Assembly: GCF_017872555.1 (NCBI RefSeq)
Contig: NZ_JAEDOX010000001.1
Span: forward strand, 1,426,001 to 1,490,000
DNA: 64,000 bases
Source: Ruegeria sp. HKCCSA071
GTDB taxonomy: Bacteria > Pseudomonadota > Alphaproteobacteria > Rhodobacterales > Rhodobacteraceae
Direction of reading: 5' to 3'
Shown here piece after piece: positions 51,117 to 60,341 of this stretch. A model generated the notes under the pieces. That model did no database searches. It saw only the letters and a list, made by a program, of their open reading frames with translations, and was not told the origin of the DNA. Position 1 is the stretch's first letter. Each line of letters begins with the position of its first letter. The translations under genes and the position numbers were made by a program.

Positions 51117-51995
51117 ATGAGCGACCAATCTTCGTATACCCCACCTGCAGTCTGGACATGGGACAGTGAAAGTGGCGGACAGTTCGCCAACATTAACCGA
51201 CCTATTGCCGGCGCAACCCATGAAAAGGACTTGCCGGTTGGGCGCCACCCTTTGCAGTTGTATTCCCTTGCCACGCCCAACGGTGTCAAAGTCACCGTAA
51301 TGCTGGAAGAGTTGCTGGCATTGGGTCACGAAGGCGCTGAATACAACGCCTGGCTGATCAACATCGGCGATGGCGACCAGTTCGGTTCAGGGTTTGTCGA
51401 AGCCAACCCAAACTCGAAAATCCCAGCCCTTTGGGATCACTCTGGCTACAAGCCGGTTCGGGTGTTTGAAAGTGCCTCGATCCTGTTTCATCTGGCTGAG
51501 AAGTTCGGAGAGTTTCTGCCTGCGTCCGGGCCGGAACGGACCGAAGTCATGAACTGGCTATTCTGGCAAATGGGCAGCGCCCCTTATCTTGGTGGCGGGT
51601 TTGGCCATTTCTACGCTTACGCGCCTGAAAAGTGGGAATACCCGATCAACCGCTTTGCGATGGAGGCAAAACGCCAGTTGGACGTTCTGGACAGGGAACT
51701 GGCGAACAAGACCTATATCGCGGGCGAGGAATATACGATTGCCGACATGGCGATCTGGCCGTGGTACGGTCAACTGGTTCTGGGTCGACTGTACAGCGCG
51801 GCAGAGTTCCTTGACGCGAAATCCTACAAGAACGTGGTGCGCTGGGCCAAGGCGATAGACGCGCGGCCTGCGGTTCAGCGTGGCCGTATGGTCAACCGCG
51901 CCTTTGGCGAGCCGCACACGCAGCTTCACGAGCGTCACGACGCCAGCGATTTCGAAACACGTACGCAGGACAAGCTGGAAGCTGCTGCGGAATAG
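51117..51995 (+). CDS. yghU: YghU-type glutathione S-transferase
   Basis: A 292-aa Nu-class GST. The long N-terminal arm is followed by the thioredoxin-like domain (LQLYSLATPNGVKVTVMLEEL, ANPNSKIPALWDHSG, FESASILFHLAEKFG) and an all-helical domain (IAGEEYTIADMAIWPWYG). YghU enzymes bind two glutathiones and reduce organic hydroperoxides or disulfides. AAGGCAAGAA precedes the ATG. A single gene with its own terminator. Confidence 0.92.
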   Translation: MSDQSSYTPPAVWTWDSESGGQFANINRPIAGATHEKDLPVGRHPLQLYSLATPNGVKVTVMLEELLALGHEGAEYNAWLINIGDGDQFGSGFVEANPNSKIPALWDHSGYKPVRVFESASILFHLAEKFGEFLPASGPERTEVMNWLFWQMGSAPYLGGGFGHFYAYAPEKWEYPINRFAMEAKRQLDVLDRELANKTYIAGEEYTIADMAIWPWYGQLVLGRLYSAAEFLDAKSYKNVVRWAKAIDARPAVQRGRMVNRAFGEPHTQLHERHDASDFETRTQDKLEAAAE

Positions 51996-52014
51996 CAGCG
52001 TCCCATCCTAGTGC

Positions 52015-52046
52015 CACGCGGCGCAACATGCGCCGCGTGTTTGCGT
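52015..52046 (+). terminator. Rho-independent terminator after yghU
   Basis: CACGCGGCGC (52015-52024) and GCGCCGCGTG (52030-52039) form a perfect 10-bp stem with an AACAT loop, then TTTGCGTTTT. It also precedes the end of the convergent SseB-like gene. Confidence 0.85.
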
Positions 52047-52054
52047 TTTGGTCG

Positions 52055-52843
52055 TTATTTCAGAATTGGCGGTTTCGCGGGATTGCTGCCCGGAACCTCG
52101 CGCACCGGATCCGCAACCTGCGGTTCGGGCAGATCAAAGCGAAGCCCGGTCTTCGCCAACAGCGCGGCAGCGACGTCATCTGTGGCAAAGAACCCGACAT
52201 CCATCGCCCCCGCCTCGATCCCGGAAAACGTCAGCGCCTCCGAAGCTGCTTTGGCCAGGGCGGGCTCGGCCCCTTCGATTGCACCGACAAACCCCAGCAA
52301 ATGACCCTGAGCACCCGCCTCGGATTTCGTGGCGACCAGATAGGCTGCACTGGCAAGCCCGCCAGCAGTTGCCAGCTTTGCATCAAGGGCGGTCAACAGG
52401 CTGTCCGGCAAACCGGCGGGAGGCATGAACTCGGCCAGCTTTTCCTCGACCTCTTCCGGGCCATGCTGCAACGTTTCGGCCAGCCAGCCCAAGGCCTCGG
52501 CAGGCACCAGCATGGATGATGGAGCAGTTTCCAGGTTCAGGCCCAGCCCGATACCCTGACCCGCCAGCATCCCCGACAACACGCGCCCCGACAGCGCAAC
52601 ATAAGGCACGGGCCGCCCGGCAAACCGCGCCAATCGTTCCTCGCGGTCGAAAGCCAACACAAAGCGCCCATCGGCCACATCGAACACTTCGGGCGAGATG
52701 TTTTCGCCCACCGCTTCCTCGGTCAGCATCAAAAACAGCTCGCTATCTGCAAGCCGTTCAAAAAACCGCAGACGGGTGGCATCGTTCTGCGGATCTGCCA
52801 GCATCGTGGCATGCGCCGTGTCCAACGCTGTGGTTTCAGTCAT
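52055..52843 (-). CDS. SseB-family-like protein
   Basis: A 262-aa soluble protein resembling the SseB N-terminal domain (LRFFERLADSELFLML, VFDVADGRFVLAFDREERLARFAG), with a helical C-terminal half. E. coli SseB-like proteins have no firm biochemical role. It ends in a proline-rich tail. The start overlaps the end of the uracil-DNA glycosylase gene by 8 nt, so the two are co-transcribed. Confidence 0.72.
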   Translation of the reverse strand: MTETTALDTAHATMLADPQNDATRLRFFERLADSELFLMLTEEAVGENISPEVFDVADGRFVLAFDREERLARFAGRPVPYVALSGRVLSGMLAGQGIGLGLNLETAPSSMLVPAEALGWLAETLQHGPEEVEEKLAEFMPPAGLPDSLLTALDAKLATAGGLASAAYLVATKSEAGAQGHLLGFVGAIEGAEPALAKAASEALTFSGIEAGAMDVGFFATDDVAAALLAKTGLRFDLPEPQVADPVREVPGSNPAKPPILK

Positions 52844-53423
52844 TCAGCACCTCTTGAACCCGCGCGCGCAGAACCGGCAGCAGTTCTGCCTCGAACCACG
52901 GGTTTTTCTTTACCCATGCCGTATTCCGCCAGGACGGATGAGGCAAGGCAAAGACCCGCGGCGCATGGTCCTGCCAGTTCCGAACGGTATCTGTCACCGA
53001 CCCGCGCGCGCCCAGATGATATTTATGCGCATGACCGCCGACCAACACCGTCAACGGCACCTGCCCCAGTTCCTGCATCACCCTGTCATGCCAGGTATTG
53101 CCGCATATCACGGGCGGAGGAAGGTCCGCACCGCGGGCATCATAACCAGGGAAACAGAATGCCATGGGCACAATCGACACAAGGTCACGATCATAAAAAA
53201 CAGGTTCATCGACCCCAAGCCAGTGGCGCAGCCTGTCGCCTGACGGGTCTGTAAAGGGCCGTCCTGACTCGTGCACGCGCGCACCCGGTGCCTGCCCCGC
53301 GACCAGGATGGGTGTTCCGCGCCGAAACCAGACCACCGGGCGGGGTTCATGGGCAGTTTTGGTTTGCGCAAAGGACGCGGCGCACAGGCGACACGCGCGG
53401 ATTTCGCCATCTAAATCTTTCAT
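52836..53423 (-). CDS. Uracil-DNA glycosylase superfamily protein (Fe-S type)
   Basis: A 195-aa protein. The motif ILVAGQAPGARVHESGRPFTDPSGDRLR is typical of the UDG-like superfamily and the late HPSWRN is motif II. Cys11 and Cys14 (CRLC) with two later Cys (AFCFPG and VICGNTW) fit the 4Fe-4S pattern of family 4/5 enzymes. It should remove uracil or other deaminated bases in repair. ATG 53423 is used although the GGGAGG is 12 nt away; a TTG at 53456 would extend it. Confidence 0.8.
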   Translation of the reverse strand: MKDLDGEIRACRLCAASFAQTKTAHEPRPVVWFRRGTPILVAGQAPGARVHESGRPFTDPSGDRLRHWLGVDEPVFYDRDLVSIVPMAFCFPGYDARGADLPPPVICGNTWHDRVMQELGQVPLTVLVGGHAHKYHLGARGSVTDTVRNWQDHAPRVFALPHPSWRNTAWVKKNPWFEAELLPVLRARVQEVLND

Positions 53424-53671
53424 CTGGTTGCGAAACCTCCCAAAGCTGTTTTGCAAAGATCAGGCCTGAAACCACATAATATAGGTGCAGCAGATTACCA
53501 GAAGTGCAGCGGAATTGCCGACAACCGATCAGTTGTTTGCGGGTTCGGCAGCAACGCATTGAACATTTGTTTCATAATTCGACATAATGTAGCCAACATG
53601 GATCGGTAAAAACCATCCTTTCTAACCGCCAAAAACGCGGCAACACAACGGAAACGAGCAGCAGGCTGCGA

Positions 53672-54331
53672 ATGCTGGAATTCGACAATGTCAGCAAGTC
53701 CTTCTGGACCGGGACGCGCCGTAAGGTGATCCTGGACAGGGTCTCGTTCCGTGTCGAACTGGGCACGTCGCTGGGCGTTCTGGCCCCGAATGGTACTGGC
53801 AAAACCACACTGATCAACATGATGGCCGGGCTGGAAAAGCCCGACGAGGGTGTAATCCGCCGCGAATGCCGGGTCTCGTTTCCAATGGGATTCACCGGGG
53901 GTGTGACCGGCAAGTTGTCAGCGCTTGAGAACGCGCGATACATCGCCAAGATTTACGGCATGGACCCGGACTATGTTGAGGCGTATTGCAAATGGCTCTG
54001 CGGCTTGGGTGAATATTTCGAACAGCCGCTGTCCACCTATTCGTCGGGGATGCGGTCGCGATTCACGTTTTCTTTGATGCTTGCGCTGGATTTCGACATG
54101 TATCTTGTCGATGAAGGGATGCCAGCATCTACAGATGTTGAATTCAACGAAAAGGCAGGGGCGATCCTGAAGGAAAGGTTGCGCACTACGACATTGGTGA
54201 TCGTGTCGCACAGCCCGACTGTATTGGAAAAATTCGCGCAGCAGGCCGCCGTTCTGCTGGACGGGCAATTGTACATGTTTGACTCCTTGGAAGAGGCAAA
54301 GCAGCTATATGACTACGAAACCCAAGGTTAG
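53672..54331 (+). CDS. kpsT: Capsular polysaccharide export ATPase
   Basis: A 219-aa ABC ATPase, the same length as E. coli KpsT. Walker A reads APNGTGKTT (first Gly replaced by Ala), the signature is YSSGMRSR and Walker B is MYLVDEGMPASTD. VSFPMGFTGGVTG matches the KpsT family. With a KpsM permease it would power export of a capsule or other lipid-linked polysaccharide. No kpsM gene is in the window. It overlaps kpsE by 23 nt. Confidence 0.88.
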   Translation: MLEFDNVSKSFWTGTRRKVILDRVSFRVELGTSLGVLAPNGTGKTTLINMMAGLEKPDEGVIRRECRVSFPMGFTGGVTGKLSALENARYIAKIYGMDPDYVEAYCKWLCGLGEYFEQPLSTYSSGMRSRFTFSLMLALDFDMYLVDEGMPASTDVEFNEKAGAILKERLRTTTLVIVSHSPTVLEKFAQQAAVLLDGQLYMFDSLEEAKQLYDYETQG

Positions 54332-55892
54332 AAAGTACAACTGGCGCAGCAATCGCCCTGTGGACGATTCGGCCGAGGCGCGTGCGGATGCAATCTCGCG
54401 CATACGAGGCGCGACGCAAGGCCAGGCACCGGCGGCCGAGGCCCAGCCAGGCACGCAAATTGACGACATCAAGCGCGAAGGTCTGACAGGTCGCCAGTTG
54501 CGCATTGCGCGAAAACTGGCGCAGAAACACGGACTGGCAGCAACATCGGACTATGATGCGGTGCGCTTGCTGCGCAAGAAAGGCATTGATCCGTTTCAGC
54601 GCACGAACCTTCTTGATCTTGCCGCGGCAAAGCCCTCGGCACAGGGCGACAGCTCGAAGGTCAAAGACAAGATCAGCATTCAGTTGCCGCAATCCATAGG
54701 CGCAAGCACGCCAAACCTTCCGGGACCCGAGCTCAGCCCCGCTGAGCGGCGCAACCTTGAAATCGGTCAGATTCAGAAGGACATCGCGCGTCGACGCAGG
54801 CGTAAGCTGTTTGGCCTTTTCGCGCGTCTGGCCGCCTTTGTGTTCCTACCGACCTTTGTTGTGGGGTTCTATTTCTATCGCATCGCCACCCCGATGTATG
54901 CCAGCGATTCCGAGTTTCTGATCCTGCAAGCCGATGGCGGGCCGGGTTCCATCGGCGGGCTGCTTGCCGGGACGCAATTCGCCACCACACAGGATTCAAT
55001 CTCGGTTCAGTCTTTCCTGGAATCGAAAGAGGCTTTGTTGCTGCTGGATCGGGACGCAGGGTTTTCTGATGTCTTCAAGCAGGAATCGATTGATCCGATT
55101 CAAAGGCTATCACCCGACGCCACGCTGGAAGACGCATACAAGCTGTTCAAACGCATGATCACCATCGGGTATGACCCAACCGAAGGGGTCATTCGGATGG
55201 AAGTTGTTGCACCAGATGCACAGACATCGACCGAGTTCTCGGAGCGTTTGATCTCTTACGCCGAAGCCCGGGTGAATGCCCTGTCCGGCAAGAAGCGCGA
55301 AGACCAGATGCGCGACGCATTGGAAAGCTTTGAAGCGGCGCAGGAGGCGCGGCGGCAGGCGCAGGAGGAATTGATCGAACTTCAGCTTCAAGGGGCAGTG
55401 CTGGACCCCGAGAATGTCATTGCCAGCCTGCGCGCACGCATCAACGAGATCGAGATATTGGTGCAGGACAAAGAGCTTGAACTTGCCGCCCTGCAAGACA
55501 ACCTGCGCCCGAACAAAGCCAAGGTCGACGGCGTCAAGGCTGACATTGCCCGGCTTGAAAAGGTGCTGGAACAACTGAATGCCGAGATGCAGGATGCTTC
55601 CGATGGCGAAAATTCGCTGGCGCGGTTGAGTGTGCGCATCCAGATCGCTCAGGCGGATCTGGCGGCGCGGGACATGATGCTGCAAACGGCAATGCAGCAA
55701 ATGGAATCGACCCGATCCGAAGCCAACCGACAGGTGCGTTACCTGACCGTCTCGGTGAACCCGATACCCAGTCAGGAACCCAGCTATCCGCGCAAGTTCG
55801 AAAATACGATTTTGGCATTCCTGTTGTTTGCTGGTATCTACCTCATGATCTCGCTTACCGCGTCGGTCCTTCGTGAACAGGTATCCTCATAA
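54309..55892 (+). CDS. kpsE: Capsule export inner-membrane periplasmic adaptor
   Basis: A 527-aa protein of the KpsE/BexC (PCP-3) type. A long basic cytoplasmic N-terminus (about residues 1-170) precedes a helix (KLFGLFARLAAFVFLPTFVVG split over 174-195), a periplasmic part with long coiled coils (residues about 340-480) and a C-terminal helix near 505-522. It bridges the KpsMT transporter to the outer-membrane KpsD channel. The N-terminal extension is longer than in E. coli KpsE (about 380 aa). ATG lies inside the kpsT end. Confidence 0.85.
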   Translation: MTTKPKVRKYNWRSNRPVDDSAEARADAISRIRGATQGQAPAAEAQPGTQIDDIKREGLTGRQLRIARKLAQKHGLAATSDYDAVRLLRKKGIDPFQRTNLLDLAAAKPSAQGDSSKVKDKISIQLPQSIGASTPNLPGPELSPAERRNLEIGQIQKDIARRRRRKLFGLFARLAAFVFLPTFVVGFYFYRIATPMYASDSEFLILQADGGPGSIGGLLAGTQFATTQDSISVQSFLESKEALLLLDRDAGFSDVFKQESIDPIQRLSPDATLEDAYKLFKRMITIGYDPTEGVIRMEVVAPDAQTSTEFSERLISYAEARVNALSGKKREDQMRDALESFEAAQEARRQAQEELIELQLQGAVLDPENVIASLRARINEIEILVQDKELELAALQDNLRPNKAKVDGVKADIARLEKVLEQLNAEMQDASDGENSLARLSVRIQIAQADLAARDMMLQTAMQQMESTRSEANRQVRYLTVSVNPIPSQEPSYPRKFENTILAFLLFAGIYLMISLTASVLREQVSS

Positions 55893-55897
55893 GACTC

Positions 55898-56731
55898 ATG
55901 AAACATGTAAAAATCTCCGACCTGACAGTCGGCAACGACCTTCCGCTGACTATCATTGCGGGCCCCTGCCAGCTTGAAACGGCAGACCACGCACAAATGA
56001 TTGCGGGCAAGATGAAAGAGGCCTGCGATGCAGCCGGTGCGCAATATGTCTTCAAGGCGTCTTATGACAAGGCAAACCGGACCTCACTGTCCGGCAAGCG
56101 CGGCATGGGCATTGATGCCGGGTTGCAGGTTCTGGATAGCATCCGCAAGACAATGGGCATTCCGGTCCTGACCGATGTTCATACCGAAGCGCAGTGCGCC
56201 ATAGCTGCCGAGGCGGTAGACGTCCTGCAAATCCCGGCGTTCTTGTGCCGCCAGACGGATATGCTGCTGGCTGCGGGCAATACCGGCGCAGTGGTCAATG
56301 TGAAAAAGGGTCAGTTTCTTGCGCCGTGGGAGATGCCCAATATCGTGTCCAAGATCGAAAGCACGGGGAATCATAATATCCTGCTGACCGAACGTGGCAC
56401 TTCGTTCGGCTATAACACACTGGTGGCTGATATGCGGTCCCTGCCGCAAATGGCCCAGACCGGGTATCCAGTAGTGATGGATGCGACCCATTCCGTGCAG
56501 CAACCGGGCGGAAAAGGTGGCTCCTCGGGCGGGCAACGCGAATTTGCTCCGGTCATGGCGCGCGCCGCCGTGTCGCTGGGTATTGGCGCGGTGTTCATTG
56601 AAACACACCAGGATCCGGACAATGCCCCTTCGGACGGGCCCAACATGATTCCGTTGTATCAGATGCCCCAACTCATTGACACTTTGATGCGCTTTGATGC
56701 GCTGGCCAAAGCTGATCCTATTCAGATTTAA
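55898..56731 (+). CDS. kdsA: 3-deoxy-8-phosphooctulonate synthase
   Basis: A 277-aa TIM-barrel enzyme condensing PEP and arabinose-5-phosphate to Kdo-8-phosphate. Visible motifs are IAGPCQLE (residues 20-27), FKASYDKANRTS, DVHTEAQC, FLCRQTDML, NVKKGQFLAP and DATHSVQQPGG. It starts 5 bp after kpsE and is part of that operon, so its product may feed Kdo for the capsule anchor as well as lipid A. Confidence 0.95.
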   Translation: MKHVKISDLTVGNDLPLTIIAGPCQLETADHAQMIAGKMKEACDAAGAQYVFKASYDKANRTSLSGKRGMGIDAGLQVLDSIRKTMGIPVLTDVHTEAQCAIAAEAVDVLQIPAFLCRQTDMLLAAGNTGAVVNVKKGQFLAPWEMPNIVSKIESTGNHNILLTERGTSFGYNTLVADMRSLPQMAQTGYPVVMDATHSVQQPGGKGGSSGGQREFAPVMARAAVSLGIGAVFIETHQDPDNAPSDGPNMIPLYQMPQLIDTLMRFDALAKADPIQI

Positions 56732-56746
56732 CGACTGAGACTTGTT

Positions 56747-58243
56747 ATGACCAAACCAATTCCCGAGGTAACACCAAACACCTGGAGCTTTCTGCGTGAC
56801 GCGATGATCAAACCCACCGGGTTTCGCGAATATGACGCCCGCTGGAAATATCCGGAAGAGATCAACCTGCCGGGCATGACGGCGCTGGGCCTTGGACTGG
56901 GTACTCAAATGCGCAGGCGCGGGATCGAGCCCGTGATCGCCGTAGGAAACGATTATCGTGACTATTCACTGGCGATCAAAAACGCCCTGATCCTGGGACT
57001 GATGCAGGCCGGTATCCGCGTGAATGACATTGGCCCTGCGCTTAGCCCGATGGCCTATTTCGCACAGTTTCATCTGGATGTACCGGCCGTGGCGATGGTT
57101 ACGGCCAGCCACAATCCAAACGGCTGGACCGGTGTAAAAATGGGCTTTGACCGTCCTTTGACACACGGCCCCGACGAGATGTCTGAATTGCGCGACATCG
57201 TTCTGAACGGCGAAGGTCAGACGCATGAGGGTGGATCTTGGGAATTCGTCGAGGGCGTGAAAGAAGCGTACATCGACGACCTCGTCGGCGATTTCAAAGT
57301 GTCCCGCCCGCTAAAGGTTGTCTGCGCAACCGGAAACGGCACCGCTTCGGCCTTTGCCCCCGAAATTTTCGAACGGATGGGGGTTGAGGTCGTCCCCAGC
57401 CATAACCGGCTGGATTACACCTTCCCAAACTACAACCCGAACCCCGAAGCGATGGAAATGCTGCATGACATGGCGGCAACGGTAAAATCCAGCGGTGCCG
57501 ATCTGGCACTTGGGTTTGATGGTGACGGTGATCGCTGCGGCGTCGTCGATGATGAAGGCGAAGAGATCTTTGCCGACAAGGTGGGTGTGATCATGGCCCG
57601 CGATCTGGCCAAGCTGCACCCCGGATCGACCTTTGTCGCTGATGTGAAATCCACCGGCCTGTTTGCCAGCGATCCCGAGTTGCAGGCCCTTGGCGTCAAA
57701 GCAGATTACTGGAAAACTGGCCACAGCCACATGAAACGGCGCGTCAAGGAAATCGGTGCGCTGGCTGGGTTCGAAAAGTCAGGTCACTACTTTTTAGCCG
57801 AACCGGTGGGGCGCGGTTATGACTGCGGAATGCGCGTCGCGGTCGAGATCTGCAAACTGATGGACCGCAACCCGGATCAAAGCATGTCCGACCTGCGCAA
57901 GGCGCTGCCCAAGACCTGGTCGACGCCCACGATGTCACCTTATGCAGCAGATACCGAAAAATACGATATCCTGCAGCGTCTGGTCGACAAGCTGGTTGCC
58001 AAAAGCGAGGCTAATGAGACTTTCGCTGGTCGTGCGATCAAGGAGGTCGTTACGGTGAACGGCGCACGTGTCATTCTGGACAATGGCAGCTGGGGGCTGG
58101 TGCGGGCTTCATCCAACACACCCAATCTGGTGGTCGTGTGTGAAAGCAGCGAAAGCGAAGCTGAGATGCGTGCGATCTTTGCCGATATTGATGCGGTGAT
58201 CCGAACCGAACCCGGTGTTGGAGATTACGATCAAACCATCTGA
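56747..58243 (+). CDS. Phosphomannomutase/phosphoglucomutase
   Basis: A 498-aa alpha-D-phosphohexomutase. The phosphoserine loop TASHNPNGWTG near residue 119, the magnesium loop GFDGDGDRCG near 258, the sugar loop (FEKSGHYFLAEP) near 344 and phosphate-binding VRASSNTPNL near 450 are all present. It interconverts hexose-1- and -6-phosphates for sugar nucleotides. It lies 15 bp after kdsA and closes the polysaccharide operon. Confidence 0.93.
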   Translation: MTKPIPEVTPNTWSFLRDAMIKPTGFREYDARWKYPEEINLPGMTALGLGLGTQMRRRGIEPVIAVGNDYRDYSLAIKNALILGLMQAGIRVNDIGPALSPMAYFAQFHLDVPAVAMVTASHNPNGWTGVKMGFDRPLTHGPDEMSELRDIVLNGEGQTHEGGSWEFVEGVKEAYIDDLVGDFKVSRPLKVVCATGNGTASAFAPEIFERMGVEVVPSHNRLDYTFPNYNPNPEAMEMLHDMAATVKSSGADLALGFDGDGDRCGVVDDEGEEIFADKVGVIMARDLAKLHPGSTFVADVKSTGLFASDPELQALGVKADYWKTGHSHMKRRVKEIGALAGFEKSGHYFLAEPVGRGYDCGMRVAVEICKLMDRNPDQSMSDLRKALPKTWSTPTMSPYAADTEKYDILQRLVDKLVAKSEANETFAGRAIKEVVTVNGARVILDNGSWGLVRASSNTPNLVVVCESSESEAEMRAIFADIDAVIRTEPGVGDYDQTI

Positions 58244-58250
58244 AGAAAAC

Positions 58251-58280
58251 TGCTTGGGGTATATCTGATTGCCCCAAGCA
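58251..58280. terminator. Hairpin between convergent genes
   Basis: TGCTTGGGG (58251-58259) and CCCCAAGCA (58272-58280) form a perfect 9-bp stem with a 12-nt loop between the phosphohexomutase and AsmA stops. T runs are poor, but the position fits a bidirectional terminator. Confidence 0.65.
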
Positions 58281-58290
58281 CAACACTTGC

Positions 58291-60246
58291 TCAGTTTCCG
58301 CCAAACAGTTTGAGCAGCCCTTTCTTCGCCTCTTCTTCCAGCTTGTTCTTAAGCGCATCTTCGATCTGATCGCTGTCCGTGATGGTGGTATCCAGCTCGT
58401 TTCCAACCTTCTCGAAAACTTTCTGTTTCGCGTCGTTTTCCAGCTCTTTGACCTTCACATCTGCCGCTGCTTCGATGACCTTAGTCAGGTCCGGCTTGAT
58501 TGATGGGTTGCTCCACGGGCCAACGATGCGCACAGGCACCGAGATGCCCTGCCCCGAATTGGCACGCAAAGCTACGGGCGTGAACAGATAATCGATATTG
58601 CGCGCACCCAGACCCACGACCCCCTGACCATCGGCGCGGAAATTCTTAAGCGACATAAGCAGATCGTTATTCGTCAATACACCCTGATCGATGGTGAAGT
58701 TGGCCGACAGGCTGTTGAACACCGTTGTTCCGCCAGATCCGGTCCCCTGCCCCATAAGTCGATCCAGATCGAAACCGGATATTACCCCCGTCCCGACATC
58801 CAGATTTCCCTTACCGCTGAGAGACCGCATGATCTGATCCTCAGACCGACCGACACCCAGAAACTCAATGGTTCCTGCCGCGGTTCCCGACAGGCGTTCG
58901 ACACCGGCCAGTGTCGACAACGCCTGTTTCAGATCAATCTCACTTGCCGTCACCTTGCCGCCCACGGACAGGCCATTGCGATTGTTGGCAACCACCTGTC
59001 CGTTCAACTGACCCGAAAACAACGTCGCCGGATGCATCGCAAGAACCGCCCGCGCGCGATCCAGTGTCAGTGTCAGGTCACTTTTCCCAAACGTCATGCC
59101 GGGAACGGCGATTGAGTTGGCCGTCAGGCGAATATTGCCATTTGCCAAAGCCAGAGCGGATGCGTCGATTGGGTCTTTTGACCAGCCTTCTTGCACTGGT
59201 GAGGCAGGTTGAGACGCGCCACCCGGCCCGGAGCTGGTTTCGGCTATCTTCGACAGGTCCAGATCGCCCGCATCCAGGCGTGCGACGATCTGAGGAGGAT
59301 CAGAAATGGTGATATCCGCCTCTCCGACAAACCGGTTGCCATCCAACTGCGCTGTCATGTTCCGCAGGGAAATCCGACCGTCCCGCGTATAGGTCATTCG
59401 CGCAGAGATATCGGCAACGTTACCCAATCCCGACGGCACAACCACACCAGCCTGACCGAAGGCCGCCAGCATCTTTTCCGTATCTCGGGTGATGATCTTT
59501 GTGGTCCCGTCCATTTCTCCGGCCAGATTGACTTGGCCGTCAAATCCGATCTTGCCGCCCGGCGCAGCCAGAGCCAGTTCAAGCGCGGTTACGGATCCCG
59601 CGGCAAAAGCTGGCAAGTCCGGGATCTTCAGATCGACCTGAACGGCACCTCCGGGTACAGGCATTGATGCCTCCATTACCATCGGTGCAGTGACCTGCGG
59701 CCAACTGGCCGACAAGGTGACGTCCGGAAAATCCATCTGCGTGGCGCCATCTTCCACATAAGTCAACCGCGCGTTCGTAAGCTGCAACTCTTCCAAAGTT
59801 ACGACCGACGATGCGCCGCCCGGAACCGTCCCCGCAGACGGTGTGGCAGTGGCGGTGGTCACAGGCGCGCTCAGCTCCCAGTTTCCGCGCCCTTGCGAAC
59901 GCTCCAGCCGCAGCACCGGGTTTTCCGCGAAAACGCGTTTGATCCGCAGATCCCCATTCAAAAGCGCAGCAGCATCCACGCCCACGGCAAGGCTATCAGC
60001 GCTCAGCATCGGCTCTGGCCCAGCCCAGCTGGCGTTCCCAAAACGCACCGGCCCGGTTTCCATCCCAAGCACCGGCCAGAACGACAGGCGCACATCGCCG
60101 CTCAATGTCAGTTCGCGCCCGGTCTGGGCTTTGACCTGCTCGGCCAAAATCGCGCCAAGCTTGTCTCCGGGCATCAGCAATAGCGCGCCGATCACCAGCC
60201 CAAACACCGCCACAACAATAAACAGGATGCGTATCAGCCATTTCAT
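58291..60246 (-). CDS. AsmA-family protein
   Basis: A 651-aa protein with one N-terminal helix (WLIRILFIVVAVFGLVIGALL, split over residues 3-23) and a long beta-rich periplasmic region. GRELTLSGDVRLSFWPVLG near residue 43 is the AsmA N-terminal motif, and AsmA_2-type repeats reach LTNNDLLMSLKNFRADGQG near 540. AsmA-like proteins form lipid-carrying grooves between membranes. A lysine/glutamate helical end closes the chain. ATG 60246 has GGAGAG upstream. Confidence 0.9.
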   Translation of the reverse strand: MKWLIRILFIVVAVFGLVIGALLLMPGDKLGAILAEQVKAQTGRELTLSGDVRLSFWPVLGMETGPVRFGNASWAGPEPMLSADSLAVGVDAAALLNGDLRIKRVFAENPVLRLERSQGRGNWELSAPVTTATATPSAGTVPGGASSVVTLEELQLTNARLTYVEDGATQMDFPDVTLSASWPQVTAPMVMEASMPVPGGAVQVDLKIPDLPAFAAGSVTALELALAAPGGKIGFDGQVNLAGEMDGTTKIITRDTEKMLAAFGQAGVVVPSGLGNVADISARMTYTRDGRISLRNMTAQLDGNRFVGEADITISDPPQIVARLDAGDLDLSKIAETSSGPGGASQPASPVQEGWSKDPIDASALALANGNIRLTANSIAVPGMTFGKSDLTLTLDRARAVLAMHPATLFSGQLNGQVVANNRNGLSVGGKVTASEIDLKQALSTLAGVERLSGTAAGTIEFLGVGRSEDQIMRSLSGKGNLDVGTGVISGFDLDRLMGQGTGSGGTTVFNSLSANFTIDQGVLTNNDLLMSLKNFRADGQGVVGLGARNIDYLFTPVALRANSGQGISVPVRIVGPWSNPSIKPDLTKVIEAAADVKVKELENDAKQKVFEKVGNELDTTITDSDQIEDALKNKLEEEAKKGLLKLFGGN

Positions 60247-60341
60247 GGTCTGCTCTCCGCCTTTTGGCTTGTCTTTGCCGCGATCATTAAAATCACACGT
60301 CACATTTGCAAGGGGAAGCTTTCCCCACTATACGCCGCGCC

